Below, piece after piece: positions 9,376-18,579 of a DNA stretch of 64,000 nt (its first letter is position 1; each line of letters starts with the position of its first letter). The notes under the pieces were generated by a model. That model saw only the letters and a list, made by a program, of their open reading frames with translations, was not told the DNA's origin and searched no databases. A program made the position numbers and the translations under genes. This stretch comes from Chloroflexota bacterium (GTDB lineage: Bacteria > Chloroflexota > Anaerolineae > 4572-78 > J111): contig BOKF01000007.1 of assembly GCA_016860845.1 (NCBI GenBank), positions 248,001 to 312,000 of the forward strand, read 5' to 3'.

Positions 9376-9888
9376 TTAGACGACCCCAAGCTGGCGCAGA
9401 GCTTTCAAAATATTATCCCGGCTAACCGGCTTGGGCAGATAAAGCGAAGCGCCCAGCGAGTACGCCAGTTCAGGATCATTAAAGATGGAGCAAATAATCA
9501 CCGGAATCGGGGCCGTCTCCGGGCGAGCGCGTAGCCGTTGGAGAAACTCCCAGCCGTCCATCTCCGGCATCATCACATCCAGGATGATGGCGTCGGGGAG
9601 CATGTCCTGAGCTAATTTCAATCCCTCCTGGCCGCTGGCGGCGGCCGTCACCCGGCAGGCGTGCCCGGTCAGATAGCGTCCCAGCAGTTCGACCAATCCC
9701 TCATTGTCGTCAACAACCAAAATGGTCGGTCCATGCGCCGGGACCTGTAAGGTCAAGCGGCGCAGCGGTTTTGCCTGATCCTCGTGCTCCATCTTCCAAC
9801 CCAGGCGGTCTATCAGGTGGGTTACCACCGCGACCGCCATCGAAGGGGGTGATGTCCCCTCCGCCCTCCAGGCCGCCGACGAGGTCAT
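9376..9888 (-). CDS. Receiver-domain (REC) response regulator
   Basis: From about residue 53 a complete receiver domain is visible: acidic pair VVDDNE, phospho-acceptor Asp in IILDVMMPEMDGW, Ser/Thr switch region VIICS and Lys in LYLPKPVS. No output domain follows; the protein ends right after the receiver. The 50 residues before it (VTHLIDRLGWKMEH and on) look like the tail of some larger protein, so the gene may be the 3' part of a former hybrid regulator. The start is uncertain because the frame stays open upstream. Likely cytoplasmic. Confidence 0.7.
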   Translation of the reverse strand: MTSSAAWRAEGTSPPSMAVAVVTHLIDRLGWKMEHEDQAKPLRRLTLQVPAHGPTILVVDDNEGLVELLGRYLTGHACRVTAAASGQEGLKLAQDMLPDAIILDVMMPEMDGWEFLQRLRARPETAPIPVIICSIFNDPELAYSLGASLYLPKPVSRDNILKALRQLGVV

Positions 9889-9956
9889 GCAAAAACTCCT
9901 CGCCGATACCCCGAAAATCGAGTAACTCTGGCAAAGACGGTTAGTATTCTCTGCGT

Positions 9957-9992
9957 GAAGCGCGTGTCAGGTGTCCGGGTGGCACGCGCTTC
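9957..9992. terminator. Inverted repeat, possible terminator
   Basis: A perfect 10-base stem (GAAGCGCGTG / CACGCGCTTC) with a 16-base loop, followed on the plus strand by TCTATT. It lies in the 261-base gap before the catabolic operon. The T-tract is short, so a protein-binding site is an alternative. Confidence 0.4.
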
Positions 9993-10149
9993 TCTATTAA
10001 CATGTTGGAGGCTTGTCAGCCCGGAATCGGCGTGATAGAATCCTGGCCGAGGTTAAAAAATGCATCTGGAGCGATTGGATCATCTGGTACTGACCGTTGC
10101 CAGTATCTTACCCCTCTGCAGACTCTAACTTTAGTTGAGAAAAATTACC

Positions 10150-11325
10150 ATGCCCACCATGACCCCGCGAGAGCGCGTGCTGGCGGCCTTAAACCACCAA
10201 GCGCCGGATGTTGTTCCCTTCGATATCGGCGGTATCAAGACCACCAGCCTCAACATTCATGCTTATGAGAAGCTGAGACGCTATCTTGGCCTGGAAACAC
10301 CCGGCGAGATCGCCCATTATCGCAGCCAGCGGGCGCAGTTGCCGGAAGAAGTGTCCTGTTTTCTGGAGACCGACGTGCGCCGGGTGCATGTCCCCTATTC
10401 CCGGCCTTTAGCGGAAACAGTAACAGCCCCGGTGCAGATGGACGAGTGGGGTTCGGAGTGGACCCAGGCTGCGACCGGCCTGTACTTTGTCAGCCGCCCT
10501 GTCCTGGCCCAAGCCGAAACCCTCTCTGATTTGCGCTCATATCCCTGGCCCGACCCGGCTGCCCTGGTCCCTGTCGCCAAACTGGCGGAGACTGCCCGCC
10601 GCTTACGGGCAAAAACCAACTGCGCTATTTGCCTTGACTTGCCCGATACGGTCGTGCATATTTCCCAGAACACGCGGGGGTTTGAGCAGTGGCTGATTGA
10701 TTCGGCGGTGGATATCCCCTTCTTTGAAACCATGCTCGACACCATCACCGAAATTTATCTGGCGATGCTCGACCAACTCTTACCCGCAGCGGGCGACAAC
10801 ATTGACCTGGTTTTAATCTGCGACGACATCGCCATTCAAACCGGCCCCCTCATCAGCCCGGAGGCTTACCGGAAACTGATCAAACCCAGGCAGGCCAGGA
10901 TTTTGCAGGCCATCAAGGATAACAGTCCTGCTAAAATTATTTTTCATAGCTGCGGCTCTATCGCCTGGGCCTTGCCCGACATCATTGACATGGGGGCTGA
11001 TGCCCTGAACCCGGTCCAGGTTTCGGCGGCCGGGATGAATACGGGCTGGCTGAAGCGGGAGTTTGGCGACAAAATCTGTTTCTGGGGCGGGGTTGACACG
11101 CAGCAGATTCTCCCCTTTGGCACGCCAGCCGAGGTAGGTAAGGAAGTCAAAAAGCGGGTCGAGGACCTGGCTGCTGATGGCGGGTACGTGATCGGCTCCG
11201 TCCATATCATTCAGCAGGAAGTCCCACCGCAAAATATTCTGGCCATGGCCGAAGCGGCTCATCTTTACGGAGGCCGTTCCGACGGCAGCCGGTTCAAGGA
11301 GGTCATGCATGAAAGGCGTCGCTAA
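10150..11325 (+). CDS. UroD-family protein (methyltransferase-like), first of three
   Basis: A 391-residue TIM-barrel protein of the uroporphyrinogen decarboxylase superfamily, closer to the MtaA/CmuA-type methyltransferase branch than to HemE. It starts [22 protein letters not shown], a signature of this branch. The metal-site motif HSCG is present near residue 270, while the late cysteine found in MtaA appears as His (GSVH). No haem genes are near; instead the gene leads a sugar-type operon and overlaps the next gene by 17 bases. Role in transferring a methyl group or in another C1 step is inference. ATG at 10150 is chosen, but 10159 or TTG 10135 are possible. Confidence 0.8.
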   Translation: MPTMTPRERVLAALNHQAPDVVPFDIGGIKTTSLNIHAYEKLRRYLGLETPGEIAHYRSQRAQLPEEVSCFLETDVRRVHVPYSRPLAETVTAPVQMDEWGSEWTQAATGLYFVSRPVLAQAETLSDLRSYPWPDPAALVPVAKLAETARRLRAKTNCAICLDLPDTVVHISQNTRGFEQWLIDSAVDIPFFETMLDTITEIYLAMLDQLLPAAGDNIDLVLICDDIAIQTGPLISPEAYRKLIKPRQARILQAIKDNSPAKIIFHSCGSIAWALPDIIDMGADALNPVQVSAAGMNTGWLKREFGDKICFWGGVDTQQILPFGTPAEVGKEVKKRVEDLAADGGYVIGSVHIIQQEVPPQNILAMAEAAHLYGGRSDGSRFKEVMHERRR

Positions 11326-12337
11326 AATTACGCCCGGCGAAGGCAATGTGGCCTTGATAGACGCGCCGGAGCCGCAAGTGCTCCCCCAGCACGTCTTGAT
11401 TGAAGTGAAAGCCGCCGGCATCTGCGGCACCGATTTGCACATCTACCACGACGAATTTAAGAGTACGCCCCCGGTGATTATGGGGCATGAGGTGGCCGGG
11501 GTTGTGGTCGAGGTGGGCGAGGGCGTGGAAAGCTGCCGCCCCGGCGACCGGGTGACCAGTGAAACTTACTTCTACGTCTGCGGCCAATGCCAGTTTTGCC
11601 GGGAAGGATTTATCAATCTTTGCCCCAGCCGCCGCTCGATTGGCAGCCGGGCCAACGGAGCTTTCACCAGGTACTTGTTAGTACCCCAACAGAACATTCA
11701 CCCCCTGCCCGACTCCGTGGATGAACAGGCCGGAGCCTTGACCGAGCCGCTGGCCTGCTGCGTGCGCGCCCTGGAATTGACCCGGGTAGAACCCGGCGAA
11801 ACGGCGGTCATTTCTGGGCCGGGGGCCATCGGTTTGTTGATGATGCAAGTGGTCAAGGCCGCCGGGGCCAGGGTGATTGTCCTCGGGACCAACGCCGACG
11901 AAGCCCGCCTGGAGAAAGCGGCGCAGATGGGAGCCGATTTTGCCTTCAACGTCCAGACCACTGATACTTTAACCACTATTCGGGAGATGACCAACGGCTT
12001 GGGCGCAGACGTGGTGTTTGAGTGCGCTGGCGCGGCTCCATCGGCCCAACACTGCCTTGACCTCGTCCGGCGGCAGGGGCGCTATGCCCAGGTCGGCTTG
12101 TTTGGCAAACCCATCGCCTGGGACCTGGAGCAGGTCTGTTATAAAGAGCTGAAAGTTAGCGGCAGCAATGCCACGGTACCCAGCGCCTGGCGTAAGGCGG
12201 TCGCTCTGCTGGCCAATGGACAGGTGCAAGTGGGGCCGCTGATTTCTCATGTGCTGCCCATCAGCGAGTGGCAGCACGCGTTTAATCTTTTCGAGCAGCG
12301 CCAGGGGCACAAAATCATCTTGACCCCCATCGAGTAA
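11309..12337 (+). CDS. Zinc-dependent medium-chain alcohol/polyol dehydrogenase
   Basis: 342 residues, the usual length for threonine/sorbitol-dehydrogenase-like MDR enzymes. Catalytic zinc ligands are seen in GICGTDLH and GHEVAG; four structural-zinc cysteines are in [15 protein letters not shown] near residue 92; the NAD site is [11 protein letters not shown] near residue 170. It probably oxidises a secondary hydroxyl of a sugar, cyclitol or polyol to a ketone with NAD+. It overlaps the preceding UroD gene and is 11 bases from the aldolase gene, so it belongs to one operon. Exact substrate unknown. Confidence 0.87.
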   Translation: MKGVAKITPGEGNVALIDAPEPQVLPQHVLIEVKAAGICGTDLHIYHDEFKSTPPVIMGHEVAGVVVEVGEGVESCRPGDRVTSETYFYVCGQCQFCREGFINLCPSRRSIGSRANGAFTRYLLVPQQNIHPLPDSVDEQAGALTEPLACCVRALELTRVEPGETAVISGPGAIGLLMMQVVKAAGARVIVLGTNADEARLEKAAQMGADFAFNVQTTDTLTTIREMTNGLGADVVFECAGAAPSAQHCLDLVRRQGRYAQVGLFGKPIAWDLEQVCYKELKVSGSNATVPSAWRKAVALLANGQVQVGPLISHVLPISEWQHAFNLFEQRQGHKIILTPIE

Positions 12338-12348
12338 GCAGGTAAACG

Positions 12349-13329
12349 ATGAAAGAACTATCTCCCAGCAAAAGGCGTGGGCTGCAAGCCTGTGCGACCA
12401 ATGAAGGTATTTTTTCTATTTTGGCCCTGGATCACCGCGACTCCCTGCGGGCCATTATCGCTCCCGACGCGCCTCAAGCCGTGAGGCCAAGCCAACTCAG
12501 TGAGATTAAGCTGGCCGTGATTGAACATCTGGCCGGTGCAGCCAGCGCTGTTCTGCTGGACCCTGTCTATAGCCTGGGTCAGGCAATTACGAGTGGACGG
12601 CTGCCCGGTCACGTCGGGGTTATGGCCGCCCTGGAGGAGCATGGCTATTTGAGCGACCCCTACCACCGCCAGACACCCCTGCTGGCCGGCTGGAGTGCCG
12701 CCAAGGCCAAACGCCTGGGGGTGAACGGGATCAAACTGCTGCTGTTTTATCACCCCGAGGCCGGCGCGGCGACCGAGGCCCAGGAGAGGCTGGTTCGCTC
12801 AATCGCCGCCGACTGCGAGCGGTATGAAATGCCCTTTTTCCTTGAGCCAATCTCCTATTCCATCAAGCCTGAGATTAAAAAAGACTCGCCAGAATTTGCC
12901 ACCCAGCGCCGCCGGATCATCATTGACACGGTCCGTCGCCTCAGCCCGCTGGGGCCGGACGTGATGAAGGTCGAATTTCCACTCGATACTCGCTATGAGA
13001 GCGATCCGGGCGTGTGGGCTGAGGCTTGCGTCGAACTGAGCGAAGCTTCGCCAATCCCCTGGACCTTACTTTCGGCGGGCGAATCCTTTGAAGTGTTCAA
13101 GCAGCAGCTCCAGGTCGCCTGCCGGGCCGGCTGCTCCGGCTTTGTCGGGGGACGGTCCATCTGGCAGGAAGCGGCCAGGTTAACTGACGCCGCTCAGGCT
13201 GACTTTTTAAGCAGTACCGCCCGCCGCAGGTTTTTGGAGCTGCAGCAGGTTGCCCTGGCCGAGGGAACTCCCTGGACGCGGCATTTTATCCCTGAGCAGG
13301 TGGACGAGTATTGGTTTCAACAATATTGA
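12349..13329 (+). CDS. LacD/tagatose-bisphosphate-type class I aldolase
   Basis: 326 residues matching the LacD family (tagatose 1,6-bisphosphate aldolase; also sulfofructose-phosphate and deoxyketogluconate-phosphate aldolases). The expected Schiff-base lysine is in DVMKVEFPLD (Lys207). Other landmarks are FSILALDHRDSLR and FVGGRSIWQEA. It should split a phosphorylated ketose into two three-carbon products. Next to an IolC-like kinase, the likely substrate is the kinase product. Confidence 0.82.
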   Translation: MKELSPSKRRGLQACATNEGIFSILALDHRDSLRAIIAPDAPQAVRPSQLSEIKLAVIEHLAGAASAVLLDPVYSLGQAITSGRLPGHVGVMAALEEHGYLSDPYHRQTPLLAGWSAAKAKRLGVNGIKLLLFYHPEAGAATEAQERLVRSIAADCERYEMPFFLEPISYSIKPEIKKDSPEFATQRRRIIIDTVRRLSPLGPDVMKVEFPLDTRYESDPGVWAEACVELSEASPIPWTLLSAGESFEVFKQQLQVACRAGCSGFVGGRSIWQEAARLTDAAQADFLSSTARRRFLELQQVALAEGTPWTRHFIPEQVDEYWFQQY

Positions 13330-13348
13330 TAAAAATCAGGAGTAAAAG

Positions 13349-14380
13349 GTGGACAATTCAAATCGTCTTTACGACATCCTGCATGTAGGCCGGGCCACCA
13401 TTGATTTTTACAGCAACGATGTCGGCGCGCCGTTTGTGGATATTAAAAGTTTTGCCGCTTATGTGGGCGGTTCGCCCACCAATATCTGTGTCGGTGCTCG
13501 CCGGCTGGGGCTAAAAACCGCTCTCCTCACCGCGCTCGGCGCGGACCCTGTCCGCGATTTTATCCTCAACTTCCTGCAGCAAGAGGGCATCGAGACCCGC
13601 TTTATTAACCGCAAACCCGGCCACCGCACCGGGGCGACGGTGCTCGGGATCGAACCGCCCAATAAATTCCCGATGGTCTACTATCGAGAAAACTGCGCCG
13701 ACATCCAACTGAGCATTGACGATGTGCTGGCCGCGCCGATCGCCGCCAGCCGGGTGCTTCAATTTGCCGGGACCAACCTGAGCAAAGAACCCAGCCGCAG
13801 CGCTACCCTCTTCGCCGTCGAATTGGCCCGCCGGGCCGGCACAGAAGTGGTGCAGGATATGGACTTCCGGCCCGACCAGTGGCACGATCCCCGCGCTTTT
13901 GGCGTAGCGATTCGCTCGGTCCTGCCGCTGGTAGATATTGCCATTGGGACAGAGGACGAGATCAATGCCGCGATGCTGGTGGATACCAGCCAGATGCGCC
14001 TGACCCACTCCCAGGTTTCCGACACCAGGGTTGGCGGCGATATCGAAAACGCCATTCAAGCCTTAGTTTCTCTGGGGCCAAAGGCCTTGCTGCAAAAACG
14101 AGGGGAAGCGGGCGTGCGGATTCACCTGGCTCAGGCCAATGGGTCAATTGAACAGATTGACGCGCCCGGCTTCCCGGTCGAGATTTACAATATCCTGGGC
14201 GCTGGCGATGCCTTTGCCGCCGGCTTTCTGTGCGGCTATGTCAAGGGCTGGGATTGGTATCGCTCGGCGCGATTGGGCAATGCCTGCGGCGCGATTGTTG
14301 TTACCCAGCATGGCTGTGCCAATTTTATGCCCACCTTTGCCGAAGTCATGGCCTTTGTCGAAGCGCGGGGAGGGCTATAA
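13349..14380 (+). CDS. iolC: PfkB-family sugar kinase, IolC-like (5-dehydro-2-deoxygluconokinase type)
   Basis: A GTG start at 13349 follows an AGGAG ribosome site. The 343-residue protein has the ribokinase fold with YVGGSPTNICVGARRLG near residue 35 and the ATP/catalytic motif NILGAGDAFAAGF near residue 282. DILHVGRATIDFY at the N-terminus is typical of IolC, which phosphorylates 5-dehydro-2-deoxygluconate in inositol breakdown. The other iol genes (iolB, iolD, iolE, iolG) are absent here, so a related keto-sugar acid may be the real substrate. The aldolase is 20 bases upstream. Confidence 0.78.
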   Translation: MDNSNRLYDILHVGRATIDFYSNDVGAPFVDIKSFAAYVGGSPTNICVGARRLGLKTALLTALGADPVRDFILNFLQQEGIETRFINRKPGHRTGATVLGIEPPNKFPMVYYRENCADIQLSIDDVLAAPIAASRVLQFAGTNLSKEPSRSATLFAVELARRAGTEVVQDMDFRPDQWHDPRAFGVAIRSVLPLVDIAIGTEDEINAAMLVDTSQMRLTHSQVSDTRVGGDIENAIQALVSLGPKALLQKRGEAGVRIHLAQANGSIEQIDAPGFPVEIYNILGAGDAFAAGFLCGYVKGWDWYRSARLGNACGAIVVTQHGCANFMPTFAEVMAFVEARGGL

Positions 14381-14428
14381 CGGATGATAATCGGTAGTCA
14401 ATTAATGTGAGAGGAGTGTTGATTAAAG

Positions 14429-15598
14429 ATGAAAGTAGCCGAACGGACCCGTATCGCCTTCCAGCGGGGCATCCCCGACCGGGTCCCTATCCATAGCTGG
14501 TTGGGCTTGCCCCTGATTCAAACCCTGAAGCCAAAAAACAAAACGATGCGCGAGATGTTGGAGTGGTGGATTGACGATCCGCTGGGCAGCATCGTCAAAA
14601 TGCAGGCCGACCTGGGGCTTGATCCCATGATTACCACTTACAGCCAGCACATCGGCGAGATGGAAATCTGGCCGCGCATGCTCTTCCCCCGTCCCCTGGA
14701 AACCGCCGATTGGCACGAAACCTTCTATGAACGGGCGCGAGGTGAGGGCTGGCGCGAGCACCAGCACCACATTCACACCCCGGCCGGCGATTTAGATTAC
14801 AGCTATCGCACCGAAGACGGCTATGGCACGGCGTCGCAGGATTACTTGCTCAAGGGCGATAAGCCGGAAGAGAAACTGGACGCTCTGCGCTACTTTCCCA
14901 GCGCCGAACTCTACGGTATGACCATCCTCAAGGGCATGGTCGAGAAGGTGGGCAGCGAAGCCTGGTGGCTGCACCACTGCCCGGGTCCCTGGGACATGGC
15001 CGCCCAGGTCCGGGGAATCGTCAACCTGTCGCTGGATATTTATGACCGGCCCGGCTTTGTGCATGAGCTGATGCGCATCTGCACTGACTGGCTCAAGGGG
15101 TTCTACCGGCGGCTGGGGGAAACAGGCATCCATTCCATCTCGATGAACGAAACCTGGGTCGGCGTGGGTCTGGCCCCGAAGGTTTACCGCAAATTCATCC
15201 AGTCTTATGAACAAGAGTGTATTGCCGCCGCGCACGAGGCCGGCTACCTGGTCAGTTTTCACAACTGCGGGCGAGGCACGCAGTTCCTGGAAGATATGAT
15301 TGACACCGGCCCGGACGCCCTGGAAACCATCACCTCCAAAGCGACCTCCGGTGATTTTGACCTGGCCGACGTTAAGCAGCGGGTGGGCCAGCGGGTGTGT
15401 CTATTTGGCGGTTTCAACGAACACCTCCTCAAAAGCGGCGACCCCGCAGTCGTGCAGAATGAAGTAAAACGGTGTATTGACGCCGCTGCCGGCGGAGGCG
15501 GTTACGTTTTGCGAACCACCGGCCAAATCTTTCACGCGGAACCAGGCATGATTGAACTCATGTGCCAGACAGTTCGTGACTACGGGCGGTATAATTAA
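14429..15598 (+). CDS. UroD-family protein, second of three
   Basis: 389 residues. The start (KVAERTRIAFQRGIPDRVPIH) and the core motif HNCGRGTQFLED near residue 277 place it in the UroD/MtaA-like superfamily. It carries a longer N-terminal region than the other two and an IFHAEPG segment where MtaA has its third zinc ligand. GAGG lies upstream of the start. It is strongly diverged from its two neighbours, so the three are not recent duplicates and probably do different steps or act on different substrates. Confidence 0.78.
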   Translation: MKVAERTRIAFQRGIPDRVPIHSWLGLPLIQTLKPKNKTMREMLEWWIDDPLGSIVKMQADLGLDPMITTYSQHIGEMEIWPRMLFPRPLETADWHETFYERARGEGWREHQHHIHTPAGDLDYSYRTEDGYGTASQDYLLKGDKPEEKLDALRYFPSAELYGMTILKGMVEKVGSEAWWLHHCPGPWDMAAQVRGIVNLSLDIYDRPGFVHELMRICTDWLKGFYRRLGETGIHSISMNETWVGVGLAPKVYRKFIQSYEQECIAAAHEAGYLVSFHNCGRGTQFLEDMIDTGPDALETITSKATSGDFDLADVKQRVGQRVCLFGGFNEHLLKSGDPAVVQNEVKRCIDAAAGGGGYVLRTTGQIFHAEPGMIELMCQTVRDYGRYN

Positions 15599-15614
15599 AG
15601 AAGGAGACATTGCT

Positions 15615-16700
15615 ATGGCAAGCATGACCCCTCGCCAGAGGTTTCTGACCGCTCTGCACGGCCAGCAGCCGGATCGGGTGCCGATTTTTGATTGGCTTAA
15701 CAACCCCGCCCTTTACGAAGCCCTGCTGGGCCAGCATCCCGGTTATTACAACGGCCGCCTGGCCGCACAGTTGGCCCAGGCATTGAACCTGGATGCCATC
15801 TGGGTGCCCACGGGCGGGTACAATGCCCTGCCCTCCGAACGCTGGCAGTGGCTGGACGACCACAACTACATTGACGAGTGGGGCACCCTCTACCAGCTTG
15901 AGGAAACCTCCTGGCCGCTGGCCTTCCCCAAGGGTTATCCGGTGCAAACGCCGGAGGATTGGAAAAATCTGACCATCCCCGATCCCAGGGCCGAATGGCG
16001 GCTGCAGTACGTCCGCGAAGCCGTGGCCGAGGCCCGGCGCGAAGCGGATCAGGAGATTGGGGTGGTGGTGGGCCTGCGCGGGCCGATGTCTACCGCCTGG
16101 ATGCTGGTCGGGCTGGTGCAGATGGCTTATGCCATGTACGACTGGCCCGAGGTGATGGACGAAATCTTTAGAACGACGGCCGAGTTCTGGACGCAGATAG
16201 GGCTGCGGGTCATTGAGTTGGGCGTGGATGCGGTCTGCATTCACGATGACCAGGGGGCCAACAACGGTACGTTCTTTAAGCCCGAACACGTGCGGAAACT
16301 CGTGCTGCCTCACCTGAGCCGGGAAATCAAAACCCTGGCCGAAACCGGCACGCCGGTCATTTTCCATAGCTGCGGCAATATCAACGCCATCCTGAGCGAC
16401 ATCATGGAGTTTGAGATTGTCGGCTTAAACAACTTGCAGCGGACGGCCCAAATGGATATCGGCGCGGTCAAGGCCAGGTACGGCCACAAAGTATGCCTCA
16501 TTGGCAATGTGGACGCCAGCAAGGTGATGCCTTACGGCACGCCGGAGGAGATTGAAGCCGCCGTGGTGGACTGTATTCACACCTGTGCCCCCGGCGGCGG
16601 CTACATCCTGGCGACCGATCACTCCTTTCACGAAGGGATTTCGCTGGAAAACGTCCGAGCGTTTATTGAGGCAGGTAAAAAGCACGGGGTATACACCTGA
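15615..16700 (+). CDS. UroD-family protein, third of three
   Basis: ATG at 15615 has AAGGAGA nine bases upstream, which decides it over a longer frame. 361 residues starting MASMTPRQRFLTALHGQQPD; core motif IFHSCGNINAIL near residue 254 and LATDHSFHEG near the end. It resembles corrinoid-linked methyltransferase relatives of UroD. It closes the operon started at 10150. No corrinoid-binding protein gene is visible in the window, so methyl transfer remains inference. Confidence 0.8.
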   Translation: MASMTPRQRFLTALHGQQPDRVPIFDWLNNPALYEALLGQHPGYYNGRLAAQLAQALNLDAIWVPTGGYNALPSERWQWLDDHNYIDEWGTLYQLEETSWPLAFPKGYPVQTPEDWKNLTIPDPRAEWRLQYVREAVAEARREADQEIGVVVGLRGPMSTAWMLVGLVQMAYAMYDWPEVMDEIFRTTAEFWTQIGLRVIELGVDAVCIHDDQGANNGTFFKPEHVRKLVLPHLSREIKTLAETGTPVIFHSCGNINAILSDIMEFEIVGLNNLQRTAQMDIGAVKARYGHKVCLIGNVDASKVMPYGTPEEIEAAVVDCIHTCAPGGGYILATDHSFHEGISLENVRAFIEAGKKHGVYT

Positions 16701-17014
16701 ACAGTGTGCTTTCATCGGCAACACCCCACCTACTTAATTCCTGTATAGTCGTTCATAGATCTGCTCCGGGTTTTAGATAGTTCTCCTCTGTGGGGCAAAT
16801 GCCTGCTTGTCCTCCATTACCAAAAATTTGGGATGCACCTCTCGTTCATTTGCGTTTTAGGGTTATATGCTTATAATAGGTATAACAGAACATTTGTTCG
16901 TGTCTCCATTTGTATTATCTTTGAGGGGCAGCTCAAGGACAGAGATATTTGAAGTACAAGTGGGGAGGCAGCATCTTTATTACAGGTTAGCCCAAAATGA
17001 AAGGAGAGCAAACT
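16701..17014 (+). other. Intergenic gap with candidate promoter
   Basis: No gene is seen in these 314 bases. A perfect TATAAT lies at 16872-16877, with only weak -35 matches around 16849-16856. An AAGGAGA ribosome site at 17001-17007 belongs to the next gene. Confidence 0.4.
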
Positions 17015-18130
17015 ATGAGCAGTGTCCGTGTATTGGTAGGCACCCGCAAAGGCGCCTTCATTCTGATTTCAGACGGGAAACGCGAACAGTGGGACATCAG
17101 CGGCCCCCATTTTGCGGGCTGGGAGATTTATCATCTCAAAGGCTCACCGGCTGACCCGAAACGGCTGTATGCCTCGCAGTCCACCGGTTGGTTCGGGCAG
17201 TTGATCCAGCGTTCCGACGATGGCGGCCAGAGCTGGGAGCCGGTAGGTAATGAATTCGTCTACGACGGCGTTCCCGGTACGCACCAGTGGTATGACGGCA
17301 GCCAGCATCCCTGGGAATTCAAGCGGGTCTGGTATCTCGAACCGTCGCCGGCCGATCCCGAGACGGTCTACGCTGGCGTAGAAGATGCCGCTTTGTTTCG
17401 CTCCGGCGACGGCGGGAAGACGTGGCAGGAGCTTGCGGGATTGCGCAGCGTCAAGGGGCACCTCTGGCAGCCCGGGGCCGGAGGAATGTGCCTCCATACC
17501 ATCCTGCTGGATCCGGGCAACCCCAACCGGATTTTTGTGGCTATCTCGGCGGCAGGCGCGTTCCGCACCGACGATGGCGGGGAGACCTGGCGGCCTGTGA
17601 ACCAGGGTCTGAAGTCCGAGTACGAGCTGCCTGACCCCCACGCCGAGGTTGGTCACTGCGTTCACGGTTTGGCGATGCATCCCTCGCGCCCGGAGGTGCT
17701 GTTCATGCAGAAGCATTGGGATGTCATGCGCACTGACAATGCCGGCGAGTCGTGGCGCGAGATCAGCGGCAACCTGCCGAGCGACTTCGGCTTCCCGATT
17801 GCCGTGCATGCCCACGAGCCGGAAACCATTTACGTCATTCCCATCAAGAGCGACTCGGAACATTATCCACCTGATGGAAAGCTGCGGGTCTATCGCAGCC
17901 GGACAGGCGGGCATGAGTGGGAGGCGCTCACCCAGGGATTGCCGCAAAGCCACTGCTATGTCAACGTGCTGCGCAGCGCTCTGGCCGTTGACTCGCTGGA
18001 TGGGGGCGGTGTTTATTTTGGCACTACCGGCGGGCAGGTGTATGTCTCAACCGATTCGGGCGACACCTGGCTGCCCATCGTCCGTGATCTGCCCTCCGTG
18101 CTGTCCGTCGAAGTCCAGGTACTGCCGTGA
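17015..18130 (+). CDS. BNR/sialidase-like repeat protein, probably a seven-bladed propeller
   Basis: ATG at 17015 sits seven bases after AAGGAGA. The 371-residue product has repeated Asp-box motifs ([40 protein letters not shown]), each marking a propeller blade as in sialidases and Vps10/photosynthesis-factor Ycf48-like proteins. No signal peptide is seen, so it is likely cytoplasmic and not a secreted glycosidase. It overlaps the next gene by four bases (GTGA), pointing to translational coupling with a ubiquitin-like protein. Function unknown. Confidence 0.8.
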   Translation: MSSVRVLVGTRKGAFILISDGKREQWDISGPHFAGWEIYHLKGSPADPKRLYASQSTGWFGQLIQRSDDGGQSWEPVGNEFVYDGVPGTHQWYDGSQHPWEFKRVWYLEPSPADPETVYAGVEDAALFRSGDGGKTWQELAGLRSVKGHLWQPGAGGMCLHTILLDPGNPNRIFVAISAAGAFRTDDGGETWRPVNQGLKSEYELPDPHAEVGHCVHGLAMHPSRPEVLFMQKHWDVMRTDNAGESWREISGNLPSDFGFPIAVHAHEPETIYVIPIKSDSEHYPPDGKLRVYRSRTGGHEWEALTQGLPQSHCYVNVLRSALAVDSLDGGGVYFGTTGGQVYVSTDSGDTWLPIVRDLPSVLSVEVQVLP

Positions 18131-18423
18131 TCCGGGTGATACTGCCGCCGCACCTACGCCGGCTGGCGCGGGTCAGCGGCAAGGTCGAGCTGGAAGTTAA
18201 GGGACCGGTTACCCAGCGCTCGATTCTCGATGCCCTTGAGGCGAGCTATCCGATGCTGCGCGGGACGATCCGCGATCACGTCACCCAGCAGCGGCGGCCC
18301 TTTATCCGGTTCTTCGCCTGCGGGGAGGACTGGTCCCATGAGCCGCCGGACGCTCCGCTGCCCGATGCAGTCGCTACCGGCGCAGAACCTTTTCTGATCG
18401 TGGGAGCGATGGCCGGTGGTTAG
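18127..18423 (+). CDS. MoaD/ThiS-like ubiquitin-fold protein with C-terminal Gly-Gly
   Basis: 98 residues, GTG start overlapping the stop of the BNR gene. Size, the beta-grasp pattern ([23 protein letters not shown]), an FFACGEDW hairpin and the terminal AMAGG match the MoaD/ThiS sulfur-carrier family, whose C-terminal glycine is adenylated and thiocarboxylated. No MoeB/ThiF-like E1 enzyme is in the window. It may carry sulfur for a specific enzyme or modify its BNR partner; both are inference. Confidence 0.75.
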   Translation: MIRVILPPHLRRLARVSGKVELEVKGPVTQRSILDALEASYPMLRGTIRDHVTQQRRPFIRFFACGEDWSHEPPDAPLPDAVATGAEPFLIVGAMAGG

Positions 18424-18499
18424 TACTCCTTTTTGATCAAATCCAGATCATGTTTGAGCGTGTCGGCTGTCCACAGCGACAGGGCGGCAACGGTCAACG

Positions 18500-18538
18500 A
18501 AAAACAAAATGGCCTGGCTCATCGAAATGAGTCAGGCC
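18500..18538 (-). terminator. Rho-independent terminator of the LysM/Met-rich gene
   Basis: Stem GGCCTGGCTCAT / ATGAGTCAGGCC (18511-18538; one G-T wobble) with a CGAA loop. On the minus strand it is followed by ATTTTGTTTTT, a clear U-tract, placing it about 40 bases after the stop at 18580. Confidence 0.8.
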
Positions 18539-18579
18539 AGCAGAGGGTAACTCGACAAATATGCCAAATCCGCCCAATT

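Noticed and set aside
10150..11325. HemE, haem biosynthesis uroporphyrinogen decarboxylase
   Set aside because: The N-terminus and HSCG motif fit the methyltransferase-like branch; three diverged copies in a sugar operon without other haem genes speak against HemE.
15558..16367. 269-codon frame antisense to the third UroD-family gene
   Set aside because: No recognisable motif; fully inside a well supported gene on the other strand.
17144..17953. 269-codon frame antisense to the BNR-repeat gene
   Set aside because: It is the reverse reading of the Asp-box repeats and lacks a credible start.
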